Shown here one piece after another: positions 45,805 through 57,285 of a stretch of 64,000 nucleotides of DNA. The position numbers and the translations under genes are program-made. The stretch is from the NCBI GenBank assembly GCA_947311845.1, contig CAMZMU010000081.1, positions 989,005-1,053,004 on the forward strand, read 5' to 3'. Position 1 is the stretch's first letter, and every line of letters begins with the position of its first letter. Below the pieces are notes generated by a model. The model saw only the letters and a program-made list of their open reading frames with translations. It ran no database searches and was not told where the DNA came from. The stretch is from Poa pratensis. Its lineage: Eukaryota > Streptophyta > Magnoliopsida > Poales > Poaceae.

Positions 45805-48800
45805 ATGCATAATTTAAAAGGTATTTTTTGGAATAGTGAGGGTTTTCGTGACCCCGGAAAGCATTTGTTTGTGCAAGAATCTATTAGAGAGAGGAAATTA
45901 GACTTTATCGCTTTGTCGGAAACGGGAAGTACTAATTTTGCCACTCCTTTTTTAACACACTTAGCGGCTGGACAAGATTTTAGCTGGTTTTGTTTACCAC
46001 CAAGAGGGAGGTCGGGGGGTATGCTTATTGGGGTTAATACGGCAACTATTCAAGTAAAAAATGTGGATGTTGGGGATTTTTGCGTGAAACTTTACATTAA
46101 ATCTAGATGCGATGGTTTTGAGTGGGTTTTGGTGCCTGTCTATGGGGCGGCACAAGACGAGCACAAGCCGATGTTCCTATCTGAGTTAGTCCGTCTATGT
46201 GAAAATGAACCATTACCGATGTTGGTGGGTGGGGATTTTAACATTTTGCGGAAACCTACAGAGAAGAGCAATGACAATTACCATCCACGATGGCCAATTA
46301 TGTTTAATGCTATCTTACAAAGCTTAGAATTGAAAGAAATTGAACTCTCGGGTAGACAATACACGTGGGCGAATAGGAGAGACAATCCTACTTATCAAAA
46401 ATTGGATAGGGTGTTAGCTACAACTTCGTGGGAACAAAATTCCCTTTAGTTTCGGTTCAGGCTTTAACCCGGACAGGTTCTGATCATACCCCTCTCTTAG
46501 TGGACTCGGGGGTACAAGCACATTTAGGTAATAAGGCACGATTCTCATTTGAACTTTCATGGCTTAGGATGGAAGGTTTTTATGAGATGGTGGCGGCTGA
46601 GTGGGCTAATTATGTCAAAGGGGACTCTCCTATTGAAATATGGCAAAATAAAATTAGACATTTGAGATGATATCTAAAGGGCTGGGCAAAAAATCAAAGC
46701 GGTAAATATAAGAAGGAGAAAGAAAGGTTGTTAAAAATTATCGATGAACTACACATTAAAGCGGAAAGCACACCACTTAGTGTGGGTGAGCGAGACGCAT
46801 TAAGAGAGGCAAACGATAAAATTTGTTGTCTTAGAAGAGACGAGGAAACAAAATGGGCACAAAGGGCAAAAGTTAAACATATACAGGAAGGTGGAAATAA
46901 CATGAAGTATTTCCATCTTATTGCAAATGGAAAGCATAGGAAAAAGAAGATTTTTCAATTAGAACAAGATGAAGGAACCATAGTAGGTGACACGAATTTG
47001 AAGACATATATTTCTGAATATTATAAAAAACTTTTTGGGGATTCCGACCCAAATAGCATTACAATGAATGAAGAGATGGTCCATGATATTCCGCAACTTT
47101 CTCAAGAAGAGAATGACATTCTTACAGCTGATTTTTAGTGAAAGAAGTGTACGAAGCCATCTCTCAAATGGAACTCAACAAGGCTCCGGGGCCTGATGGA
47201 TTTCCTGCTGAGTCCTATAAGACTTTTTGGGAGGTAATTCGAAATGATTTAATGGCTCTCTTTGTGCAATTGAAACAAGGAAATTTGTCTTTGTTTAAAT
47301 TAAACTTTGGAGTCATAACACTATTACCGAAAAAACAAAATGCGGTTCAGATCAACAGTACAGGCCGATTTGTCTCCTTAATGTCAGTTTCAAAATCTTC
47401 ACAAAGTAGGTACTAATCGTATTACCAAATTGCACAAAAGATAATTAGGCCGATGCAGTCGGCTTTCATGCCAGGGAGACATATTTTAGAAGGTGTGGTT
47501 GTCTTACATGAAACCATTCATGAGCTTCACAGGAAGAAAATGGATGGAGTTATCTTTAAGATTGATTTCGAAAAAGCTTATGACAAAGTAAAATGGCCTT
47601 TTCTCCAACAAGCATTGCGTATGAAAGTTTTTGCACAAGAATGGTGTGATTGGATTATGCAATTTGTTCAGGGGGAAGTGTCGGGGTTCGGGTAAATGAT
47701 GACATTGGTCATTATTTCCAAACCAAAAAAGGCCTAAGACAGGGAGATCCTTTGTCTCCCATGTTATTTAATATAGTGGCGGATATGCTAGCCATCTTAA
47801 TCGCACGGGCGAAGGAAGATGGACAAATAGACGGGCTCATACCTCATTTGGTCGAGGGAGGGTTATCTATTTTGCAATACGCAGATGATACTATTTTATT
47901 TATGGACCATAATTTTGCGAAGGCGGTGAATTTGAAACTCATCCTCTGCATTTTGAACAGCTTTCGGGGCTGAAAATAAATTTTCATAAGAGTGAAATTT
48001 TTTGTTTTGGGAAGGCGAAGGAGGTGGAAGATCAGTACCGGCAAATCTTCGGATGTGAGTCGGGATCTCTACCTTTTAAATATCTTGGGGTTCCAATTCA
48101 TTATAGGAGACTCCGAAACGATGAATGGCAACCGGTTGAATGCCGTTTCGAAGGCAAACTTGGGTGTTGGAAAGGGAAGATGCTATCCTATGGGGATCGG
48201 CTGGTACTTGTTAATTCGGTCCTAACAAGCCTCCCGATGTTCATACTATCCTTTTTATAATTACCTAAAGGGGTGAGGAAAAGGCTAGACTTCTATAGAT
48301 CTCGGTTTTTCTGGCAGAGTGATGAGAATAAGAGGAAATATAGATTGACAAAGTGGAACATTATATGTCGACCAAAGGATCAGGGAGGTTTAGGGTGGAA
48401 GTACTTGATTTAAAGAATAAATGTTTGCTTAGCAAATGGCTTTTCAAACTTTTAAATGAGGAGGGGGAGTGGCAAGAGCTGCTACAAAACAAATACCTCC
48501 AAAGTAAAACTTTAGCTCAAGTAGAAGCCCAACCTACTGATTCTCCCTTTTGGAAGGGACTAATGAGAGTCAAAGATGACTTCTTTAGTAGAGGGTCATT
48601 TGTAGTTGGTAATGGAGAAACCACAAGATTTTGGGAGGATACTTGGTTGGGTAACTCTCCATTGATGACACAATATCCGTTATTGTATAACATTGTGCAA
48701 CACCAGAATGTTTCGGTCCATGATGTGATGCACAATGCGCCCCCACTTAATATAGGATTTCGAAGAGCCTTGGTGGGGAACAAATGGGAAATGTGGTCTC

Positions 48801-49503
48801 ATTTGTGCTTTAGACTAATGCAAGTAACGCTGAATAATGTTCCTGATTATTTTAAATGGAATCTGACCCAAAATGGACAATTCACAGTTAAATCGATGTA
48901 CGAGGACCTAATGAATGGTCATACTACTTATTTACAGAAGTATCTTTGGAAATTAAAAATACCGCAAAAGATTAAAATATTTATGTGGTTCCTTCATCGC
49001 AAAGTCTTGTTAACAAAAGATAATCTTGCTAAAAAGAATTGGCAGGGTAGCTCACATTGTTCTTTTTGTGGGAATAATAAGACTATTGATCATCTTTTTA
49101 TTTCTTGCCCTTTTGCAAAACTTGTATGGCGTGTTGTCTTTTGTACTTATAATATCCCTCCCCCTACTAATGTCACAAATATGTTTGGGAATTGGTTGAG
49201 GGGATAGACAAGAAAACCAAAGATAGGATTCGTATAGGCGTTTCTGCTATCTGTGGTCTATTTGGAATTGTCGAAATGATATTGTATTTAACAGAAAGGA
49301 TAATTTTCATGTATTACAGGTTATTCACAGGGCAGTGCACTGCATACAGTTATGGGCTTTCCTGCTGCCTTCGGACCAGCGGGGCCTTATGGTGGCTGGG
49401 TGCACGAGACTTCTGCGGGTGGCACAGGATTTTTTCTCCCGACATACCTGGCAACATATTAGTCGGTTTTCGTAGTCTTACTTTTGCGTGTCAGTTCGGT
49501 TGA
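45805..49503 (+). pseudogene. LINE ORF2: endonuclease, reverse transcriptase, zf-RVT, broken
   Basis: The ATG at 45805 opens MHNLKGIFWNSEGFRDPGKH. The apurinic-type endonuclease shows WNSEG, ALSETGS, VPVYGA, GGDFNILRK, LDRVL and SDHTPL (45830-46500). The reverse transcriptase shows NKAPGPDGFPAE, FMPGRHILEGVV, FKIDFEKAYDKVKW, GLRQGDPLSPMLFN and the catalytic QYADDTILF (about 47160-47900). The thumb-like LPFKYLGVPIHYRR follows, then a zf-RVT domain (KIPQKIKIFMWFLHRKVLLT to CSFCGNNKTIDHLFISCPFA, about 48950-49110). Frame changes occur near 46435, 47137, 47360, 47420, 47690 and 47960, and stops at 46668 and 48260 (TGA and TAA) and 49205. All catalytic motifs remain readable, so the decay is recent or partly sequence error. 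Confidence 0.92.
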
Positions 49504-49617
49504 GGCCTGTCTCGATCTTTGCACTTTTTGAGATGTAAGCACAAATAAGATACCTTTGAACTCTGTAATAAGATACCACTTTTTGGGATTAATAAAATTC
49601 CCTTTTCTAAAAAAAAA

Positions 49618-49744
49618 GAGACTAGCCGACGGCGCGGCGACACAGGTCGCAAGAAAAAATCGCCGGTGATTGAGAAATTGCCAGGAGTCGCAGGCGAAGA
49701 GTGGCCAGCCCTCACGGACAACGATTCTCCTGTTTCTAATTTTT
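49618..49744 (+). other. Short coding-like fragment after the LINE
   Basis: The frame SPVIEKLPGVAGEEWPALTD runs without stop for about 40 codons, then ends in a T-run. EWPAL-type motifs occur near the N-termini of some plant LINE ORF1 proteins, so this could be a scrap of another LINE. It may equally be chance. Confidence 0.3.
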
Positions 49745-50870
49745 TTAGATAAAGAGTATATATTAATATCGCGAAGATACCAATTACACCCAGCCTCTGC
49801 AACAACGCATTGTCCTAGCGACAACACGGATACACACAACCCAGAATAAGAAGAAGAAATACAAAAAAGAAAAGTCCCGCTACAGTGATCTATTCCTTGT
49901 AGCAGCAGGCCTAACACCACCAAAAACAGCACCAAAAGTACAGCTTCTCCAAAAGCAGCGTCTCCAAGAAGGAAACAATGCTATAGCGCCGTTGCGGCCC
50001 TGATCATAGATCATAGGTTTTCACCCTGAAGAAAATCCACACTCGCAAAACAATGCCTTCAACAAGGTCATTGCTAGGCACAACCAATTAAGACCAGACA
50101 TTGGGTTTTCACCCTGAAAGTTTGGAATCTGAACTTCTCCTGTGCTGTCGTCCCCACTTGCCGTTGCCGCTGCTTCAAGTTACAAATCACCAAGCAAATT
50201 TCTCATCGCCACCAGGAATCGAACCACCATTACTAGTCTTCAAATCTATTACTCCATGTCCTTCTCCGCACTCTGACTTCACCGTGAAACAGAAAGGCAT
50301 GTCCCCAATGGCAACAGACTGCAGAGCTTCGCGACACTTCCTCTGAAACCAAACGTCAAAAAAAATAATGGTTGCGCACGACCGAATCCCACCCGATCCG
50401 ACAATCTCCAGGCTTGATTGCCCAATGGAGTTCGCCGACGGAGCCTTCCGGAACTCGACAATCCGATCAGATCGAAGAAACATGTGTCAGGCAGATCTTC
50501 TTCTTGGCACTTGCGGAATCGTCGGACTGCTGCCTTTATTTGAGCACACCAGCAGCCCCCTCGCCGCCGATCGGAGCAGCCAAGGGAAAATAGGCCGGAG
50601 CGCCCCACAAACTCCATGACCGGACCGGGCGGATCGAACCAAAGGCACCGACCGCCGTCGCCGCTGTCGGAGATTCTCCGGATCTCCAGGCCATCCTTCA
50701 CCCTCAGGCCGCGCAGGCATCAAGGCCGCAGCCTCCAGGGCCGCGCCATCAAGTGCCGCCGTCAACGCCCCGCCAAGACCCACGGGGACGCGACCGTGAC
50801 ACCCTCACCGCCCCTCCAACCGAGGAAGGCGGCTCGGAGATTAGGGTTGGGTCGACCGTGCTTCCGCATC
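49745..50870 (-). mobile_element. Minus-strand retroposon (LINE-derived, 5' truncated or non-autonomous)
   Basis: On the minus strand the 3' end reads GAGGCTGGGTGTAATTGGTA, TCTTCGCGATATTAATATAT, then CTCTTTATCTAAAAAAA. This is the poly(A)-ended tail of a retroposon family common in grasses. The body upstream (50000-50870) is GC-rich with no RT or endonuclease motif. The plus and minus frames there are low complexity. The 5' boundary is approximate and no target duplication was found. Confidence 0.5.
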
Positions 50871-51080
50871 ATACGATGAAAATTAGCTCGTGGGACATGA
50901 AATTTTTGGATCTAACCCGAAATCAGCACAAATGATTTTTCCCCGGCAAGTTATGCCCATCACCGGTATTTCTCCTCTTTTATATCATATATGCTGGATG
51001 ATATGAAGCAACTGCACGGACAATACCCAGCAAGCTAGTCTTAGGGGACACATCACAGACAATACAGAGGCGACAGAACC

Positions 51081-51345
51081 TCGGACGGCGCACGGCGACA
51101 CCACATTGAGGAACGGCGTGACCGACCAGGAGGAGGCGGGTCCACAAGGAGCAGCGCCGCAGCCCCTACCGCACGGCGGACCAGGAGAGGGCAGCTTCTA
51201 GTGATCCCACACTTCGGACGGAGCACGGCGACACCACATTGAGGAACGGCGTGCCGACCAAGAGGAGGCAGGTCCACAAGGAGCAGCGTCGCAGCCCCTA
51301 CCGCACAGCGACCAGGAGAGGGAAGCTCCTAGTGGTCCCACACCC
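51081..51345. repeat. 133-bp tandem duplication
   Basis: Two copies (51081-51213 and 51214-51345) begin TCGGACGG-GCACGGCGACAC and end near CTAGTGGTCCCACAC. They differ at roughly one position in ten. GC-rich; frames in both directions are artefacts of the duplication. Confidence 0.8.
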
Positions 51346-51552
51346 TTTGCAAGTCCAATATAGGACCATGGGTACGATGATCACATTCCGGACCCACCAC
51401 AACAATCCTCTTAAGGTTAACCGCTTAACCTGCTGGAGAAGAATGAACAACAATCTGAAAGACGAGGAGGAAGATATGACTAGTGTACATATAACCTAGT
51501 GGCATTGATGTATTTATGAGCAATGGAAATCATGGGTTACGAGATTAGAGTG

Positions 51553-52110
51553 TTTTTTTTGAAGCGGGGGCAAAAGTTTTGCCCCAATCTATTAATTAAG
51601 AAGAAGACTGCCCGGTTAATTAATGGAAAACCGGGCTAAAACCGATACAACAGGGACCAAGCCCACCCGAAACCACAACTCACAACCATGACGCCGACAA
51701 GCCGACCTCGTCGCCCACACGACACAAAGTCGACTCTCGCAACACCGACGAGCTATTCACCATTGCCGAAGAGAAGAAGCCGACACTGCTATGGGAGGAG
51801 CAGACTGGAGACGCTTCCGCAAGGTGAAGTAAACACGTCAAACTCTCGAAGCCGCCGCTCCGACATACCTCCCTCTGCTGCGCCCTGCGAAGCCCACCGC
51901 ACACCACCTTCCGGGGCCGCCGCCCCGACATAGCACCGCTCCTCGAGCTGCAACGTCGCACGACCTGGCTGCTCTGCAGCCAACACTGCACAGATCAACC
52001 ACCCGCAGACCACGACCGCCGCACCACTTCCGGGGCCACCGCCCCGACGTATCGTCCAACTGCCCAAACTGAGACGCGTCGACCGAGCCGACAACCCTGC
52101 AACCCATGTC
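51553..52110 (-). mobile_element. Minus-strand retroposon 3' end
   Basis: On the minus strand: TAGCCCGGTTTTCCATTAAT, TAACCGGGCAGTCTTCTTCT, TAATAGATTGGGGCAAAACT, ending GCTTCAAAAAAAA. This is a recognisable tail of grass LINE-derived retroposons. The upstream part has two copies of GTCGGGGCGG-GGCCCCGGAA (about 51905-51930 and 52024-52050). Confidence 0.5.
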
Positions 52111-52112
52111 GC

Positions 52113-52430
52113 TCAAAGTTGCCACCCAAGAGTGTAGGCGTAAATCATCTTAACATTTTTCTTAACAGAGTCTGAGTCCTCGGTATCTTTAGCTGTGGCA
52201 TTGCCCTTCCTCGCGCACGCTCTGTCTTCTGCGAGCTTTGTGGTCATGGATTTCTCCACCACACGATGTTCTTGTAAAATATCCTCTTCGTACTTCTTAG
52301 TCTTCGCAGCCTCGCGCACACCCGCTACAAACTTATCGGCTTCACGCTCAGTCAACTCCCAAGGCTCGAGACATAGCGAGTATTCCTCTGTCGTCATCGT
52401 CGTCGTCACCACATTCTCGTCCATCTCCAA
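52113..52430 (-). pseudogene. Unidentified coding-like fragment
   Basis: A minus-strand frame of 105 codons, open upstream to about 52530 with an Arg/Glu-rich start. The composition looks like real protein: EPWELTEREADKFVAGVREA, then AAKTKKYEEDILQEHRVVEK, then a charged stretch ending KNVKMIYAYTLGWQL. Charged residues in helical spacing suggest a coiled coil. I do not recognise a family. It lies directly upstream, on the same strand, of a poly(A)-ended retroposon tail (51553-52110). It may be a captured or retrocopied exon, or a fragment of a transposon protein. Confidence 0.4.
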
Positions 52431-52530
52431 TTTTCTTTCGGGATTCGACTCCTCCTCGTCCGGACACGCATGCTCGACGCGGCGAGGCGCACGAGCACGG
52501 AGGAGTTCCTAGAATCAAAAAACGCAGAGG

Positions 52531-53990
52531 AGTTCCCAGACACCACGCCGGGCGCGACAAGGTGCCACTCAGAGACGCACGAAAGGCGAGTGGTATTCTT
52601 CTAACAAACCATTGTCCTGTGATTTTATAGTGTGGCGCTGCTGTATTCATTAGGACGACAACGAGGAGCATTTTACATGGATCATTTGTGCGGTCGAGGA
52701 AGCTACCTCGTCGCTAATGCGTGGCAGGCAGAAGAAAGGCGAGAAGACTCTACATGCATCAAATGGAACGCAAGGAGGCAATTCAGATTACACAGTATTT
52801 AAGACCCCAAAACCGTGTGCGATACTTCGCAACCATGCAAACGATTTATTAGTGAAAACCGTGTGCCGATATGTTTTCTTATGATGAAAGTTGGAACCCC
52901 GATTCTCTGCATCAAAATGATGCACACAATATTTTTAATTATATTATTTTACAAAAATCCTTACAAGAATAATACAACGATCAATCTGAAGCCACCATTT
53001 TGCGACATGTGTCGCTACACTTACAAGCTTGATGATGAGGTGGCCATGATCAGAGTCGTGTGCCCTAACCTCACACCTACGCGTGTCATTTAAAATCGGA
53101 GCACCGGTCCAGCAGACCCTCAGTGCGTAACGTGTGCGCACGCCCCAAAAATTGCCGCCGTCGACTTCCGCAAACCCATCTTCGGGATAGGGATTAGCGC
53201 ATTGATCTTGCTAGGCCCGTTGTCGACGTCACCATGACACCACACAACGCTACCGCTCGGCGAGCATCCATAAGCACGCGTCTGCCGCTGAGACCCAGCT
53301 GCGCCACGCCACCGAGACTCGCCATTATCCACATGGAAGAAACGACGCCGCTCCACCACAGAACTCGTTCCAAAAATGATGTGCGGGGAGGGAGAACGGC
53401 GCCACGCGCTGCCAAGTCTGACCCGACATATCTAGATCTTGAGTTTCCCCAGAGCAGCCCGAGCGAGAATACGAGCGATACATCAACGATGCCTTCGAGA
53501 TGGTAACCACGCACATACGCCGCCATCGTCTGTCACGACCGAAGTCTGCACGGTTTTCACCGGCAGCCCCGCCTCCCCGAACCTCCAGCGGCTAGAGCGC
53601 CACCAACCGCGAGGTCGATGTCGCCACCATCTACCGCATCTAGTGCCGACGATGACAAAGAAAGCTCCACTGTTCACAAAAACGAACCATGTGTGAACAT
53701 TTGGCCGTCGAACGTGGGTTGAGACGTTACACACCGGTTTAATTTCTTGGGATAATCAATCTGGGATAACACACATGAGAGTTTCACCCGTGTGCGATTG
53801 GGCGTTTAATTTGACTGATCTGTAGTAGTGAACCTTATATACTTATGACTGAACCGTGATTGTTTGTATGTATTTAAGTATGGCAAGTACTCTTAACTAT
53901 GTGATGTCCGTAGTGGAATTGTGTCGCCATACTTTTGTTATATACTCCATATAAGAAGAGGTATGCACAACGATTTTGATCGGAGGTGAA
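52531..53990. other. Unassigned GC-mixed segment, no supported gene
   Basis: Short opposed frames (52815-53093, 53234-53506 and their minus-strand shadows) have no recognisable domain and no matching exon structure. No element end was identified. Confidence 0.35.
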
Positions 53991-55310
53991 ACGCCTTCGC
54001 ATCTCGCGTCGTCCCCCGCACCACTGCACAAAGCCCGCGCGTTGTTGGTGGCAGCGGGACCTTCTCTTTCCACTCTTGTCGTGGCTAGGGCACGGGCCGT
54101 GGTGACGGTGATGGGCAACGTACTCGGTGAGGAGTGCGTCAGCGCGACCTCCCGACAGCGTGGTGGTCTCGCGGTGTGCAGGCGCGTCCGGGCGTGGCGC
54201 CCTCTGCCCTAATGACAGTGGAGGTGGCTTCGGGTGGCGCGACATCCTCGGGTTATTGGTCGGCTGGTAGTGGTCTAAGGCTGCGAGGCTCGACGGGGTT
54301 GGTGCTCGTGGGGGTGGCGTGGGTCTTTCTAGGTTAATGGTGGCGGTGGCCATGTCGCTGCAGCGAGGAGACCTCTCAGGCCTGATTTGGGTCTTCCCTG
54401 GGCCTTATACGGGCCTGATCTAGGCATGACGGCACCCGCTGTTGTGTCCGGTCGGCGACCGTCTTAGACGGTGGAGGGTGGCTCATCCCCTCCGATTGGC
54501 CGCGGCGCGACCGGAGGCCTGATCTGAGCAGGTGGCCTAGATCGGGTTGTCGATCGCTGCGCAGAGTGCAAGCGAGGCAAGCGCACCCCTGCGTCCAACT
54601 GCTACCTGGATCTGAGCCAGGTGGGCTTGGATCTGTCGCGTCCTCCCTCGCCTTATCTGTTGGTCTCACGGTGTTCTTTAAGTCGCGCTATGGGCTTGCG
54701 GTCATGTATGCCGGGCTTCAGCTCTCGAAGGAGAGGCTACATGGTTGCTGTCGTCGGGCAGCATCGCAGTGGTGGTGGTCCCTATGGCCATGGTAGTAAG
54801 GGATTGGCAGCGGGAGGTCTTGGTTTCGGTGCTTCGGAGGCGGCTCCCTAGTAATGCTCTGGAAGCCTCGTGTTGTTTTTCTCAGATGGCTTGCGCGTAA
54901 GGATCCGAGCGAAAGCTCTGCGGTTTGGCGTCGGCAAAGGTGATGCCCACGGGTGTAATTGCCCTTTCGAGGGCGCTGCTGTGGATCCCCGTCATGATTG
55001 AGTTCCGCGTGAAATCCCTAGCTCGCTTTGCAGATCGGAGGCGGTGGCACGTCACGTCATTACGCTCTTGGTGGCTTTGTGTAACCCAGATTACTTCTGG
55101 GTGCAACACATTGGTGCCATTCTCTCAATGTGAACTTTCTCTCGGTGTGGCTTTTCCTGCTTTATTGCTCGACTTCGTGTTGGTGGCTTGTCTCCATGTC
55201 GTTGTTGGTTTTCTTGGTTGACCAACTTGTTTGGGGATTTTTCCATCACTATGTATCGATTTTGCCTGTTTGAGTTTATTTGTAAAGTGGGGCGAAAACA
55301 TAGTTTCGAG
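53991..55310 (+). other. GC-rich segment, possible plus-strand retroposon
   Basis: GC-rich and G/T-skewed on the plus strand (GGTGGCTTCGGGTGGCGCGA, TGTCTCCATGTCGTTGTTGG), turning into TTTGAGTTTATTTGTAAAGT GGGGCGAAA near 55270-55300. Such tails occur at 3' ends of some grass retroposons, but no poly(A) is visible. Frames on both strands lack domains. Confidence 0.35.
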
Positions 55311-55795
55311 ATAGGTATGCACAATAGCCCGGCGCAAGCAATCAAACACCGGTCAATTGCATCAGTCAAGCCAAAACGTGATGCGAACAGACCTCGTATC
55401 TAACCCAGTGCATATTACAACTAAACGCAGGAGGCATATCTCCAGTAAGCCTGTCCCTGATGGAACTGGCTAGTATACATGTACCAAACGCACCGGTCGA
55501 TACACCTACAAAGGGACGTCGCCGCATCATACATGTACAAAAGACTACCTATATTGGGTGTGGCCCGGCACAAACCCCGATAGCGAGCCGTGGACAACTG
55601 AACATTCTACCAAACCAGCGCTAGCTTGCTGCACCTCACGATCATCAAGGCACCTTGCAGATTTGCTTGTGCGTGGGCCTGGCGTACACTAGATCGAACG
55701 CAACGGACAGATGACCATATACCTTCAGCATGATGATTTACATGCATATGGCTTCTTCAATGTGTCATGACCTATGTCCGATTTACCGTCTCAGT
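55311..55795. other. No gene seen
   Basis: Mixed-composition sequence with no ORF of note, no repeat and no element end recognised. Confidence 0.4.
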
Positions 55796-55945
55796 TTTTG
55801 CATTTTTTTCGGAAAAGGCGAGCGTCCCGGCCTCTGCATCGAAGTGCTGCATACGACCATGATTTATTACAATTATTTAATTAAGACTGACAAAAAGATT
55901 TATCTCGGTCATACAAACCGAATCCACCAAATAAGTTGACAATGC
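55796..55945 (-). mobile_element. Minus-strand retroposon 3' end
   Basis: On the minus strand: GCAGCACTTCGATGCAGAGG, CCGGGACGCTCGCCTTTTCC, GAAAAAAATG. This is a typical poly(A)-proximal end of grass LINE-derived sequences. Only about 150 bases can be assigned; it is probably 5' truncated. Confidence 0.5.
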
Positions 55946-56464
55946 ACCAACCAACTAGCACAATGATAGACAATGGCGGATCTAGAGATTTCTCAAAGCC
56001 TGGGCACACCGCAAACTAAAATATTTCGCTATTCACATATTTGGATAAACATCATGTTTCACAGATCATAGATGTGAAAAACATGGATTGAGATAACAAA
56101 TATTTTGACAGTCAACAACAGAAGTTCAATATGCAAAATTCATAGTACGCCGCCATGCCGCTTGTGTTTCTGGAAGTCGCTGCAGAGTCACAGCCAAGAT
56201 CGATCGGTTTGGTTTATTCAGTCAAGATTGATCGATTGAGGAAGCAAAACGTGAGAGCCATTTGAGTACTTAGTGCTGAATGGGCGTTTTGGCGTTATGC
56301 CTACTTAGTGCTGCTATGAAATAAGCCCGTGGTGGCCCAGCATACCTTGGCTGTCCACTTGGCGACAATTGTGTTTCGTTTTAAAGATTCACTTTCCTCT
56401 TTAAGACATGGAAACTGTGTGGTTTTGGTTCCGGAGTTCCCTTTGACTTCTTCTTTTGGATATA
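55946..56464. other. No gene seen
   Basis: AT-rich to mixed sequence. CAATGGCGGATCTAGAG (about 55971) resembles the end of a hAT-like or unclassified element but no partner was found. Confidence 0.4.
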
Positions 56465-57164
56465 CTAGCTAAATGTCCGTGCGTTGCAACGTGTGCGAAA
56501 ACATGTTCCTAGTCACGCTTACACAGTAAGTTCTCGTTGGTATAACTGCAGCTTGTCATAAATTCAGATGGTTTGTGTGCGCCGATAGACATGTGTCACC
56601 ATCGTTACCTCACCCCACTTCGTGAAGACATTCATCTCGAGGAGTAGTGAAATCCGGATAAATTGTTGGAGAAGGATTCAGGATGTAGATGTGTTACGCC
56701 CATTTGATCATCGGCTCCAACGCCAACAACGCCGAAGCCTTCAGTGACTAATTATCGTCAAACTGAAGACCGAATTATCATCAGTTAAAGACATGGCATG
56801 CAACTGGGGTAAATCCGGCCAGGCAAGATACACAAACCTGGATAATATCAATAAAATTGTTATTGAGATGAACTGCATCTGATTAACTGTAAATCAAGTA
56901 TTTCAACTTTAAGAGTACGTCTATTCCGGAGACAAAGATTCGACATGTATACCATGTTATTTTTTTCACGGGGTATATAATCTTTCACTGCACAAATTAA
57001 CATATATTCATATTACAAAAACATGAAGTTCCAACTGTTTTCTTGAGCATACAACTCAGACAAATGAAGAAACCTTTACACATGATTATTTCTTCCTATT
57101 TGGTGATTAAAAACTATTTGGACCAGTCCATAATCCTAATGCCTAATGAGACGGATGTTCCGAC

Positions 57165-57285
57165 CTCTCTTCACTCCTGCTCTTCCTTGTTGCTTCCATA
57201 GCGGGCTCGACAACGACTTTGTCTGAATACTTCCTTGTTGCTTCCAGCACGCTAGCGGGGTCGACAACGACGTTGTCTGAATAAT
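57165..57285. repeat. About 60-bp direct duplication inside the probable Helitron
   Basis: CTTCCTTGTTGCTTCCA-AGC followed by CGACAACGAC-TTGTCTGAAT occurs twice (about 57182 and 57230), with a small insertion in the second copy. The frame of 61 codons over it on the minus strand is not credible as a gene. Confidence 0.65.

Larger units (their letters stand above)
35848..49617 (+). mobile_element. LINE (plant L1 clade), split by an LTR retrotransposon
   Basis: A non-LTR retrotransposon with upstream ORF, ORF1 (zinc knuckle), ORF2 (endonuclease, reverse transcriptase, zf-RVT) and a 3' end with AATAAA (49591) and an A9 tail (49609-49617). A 6,499-bp LTR element is inserted at 38947-45445 and its removal restores the ORF1 frame across TCTTT. 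The LINE itself is then about 7.3 kb. ORF1 ends TAA at 45802 and ORF2 starts ATG at 45805, a two-base gap. Several frameshifts and a TGA inside ORF2 make it inactive as read. The exact 5' end is not determined. It is probably one of the Triticeae L1-type LINE families (RIX). Confidence 0.88.
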
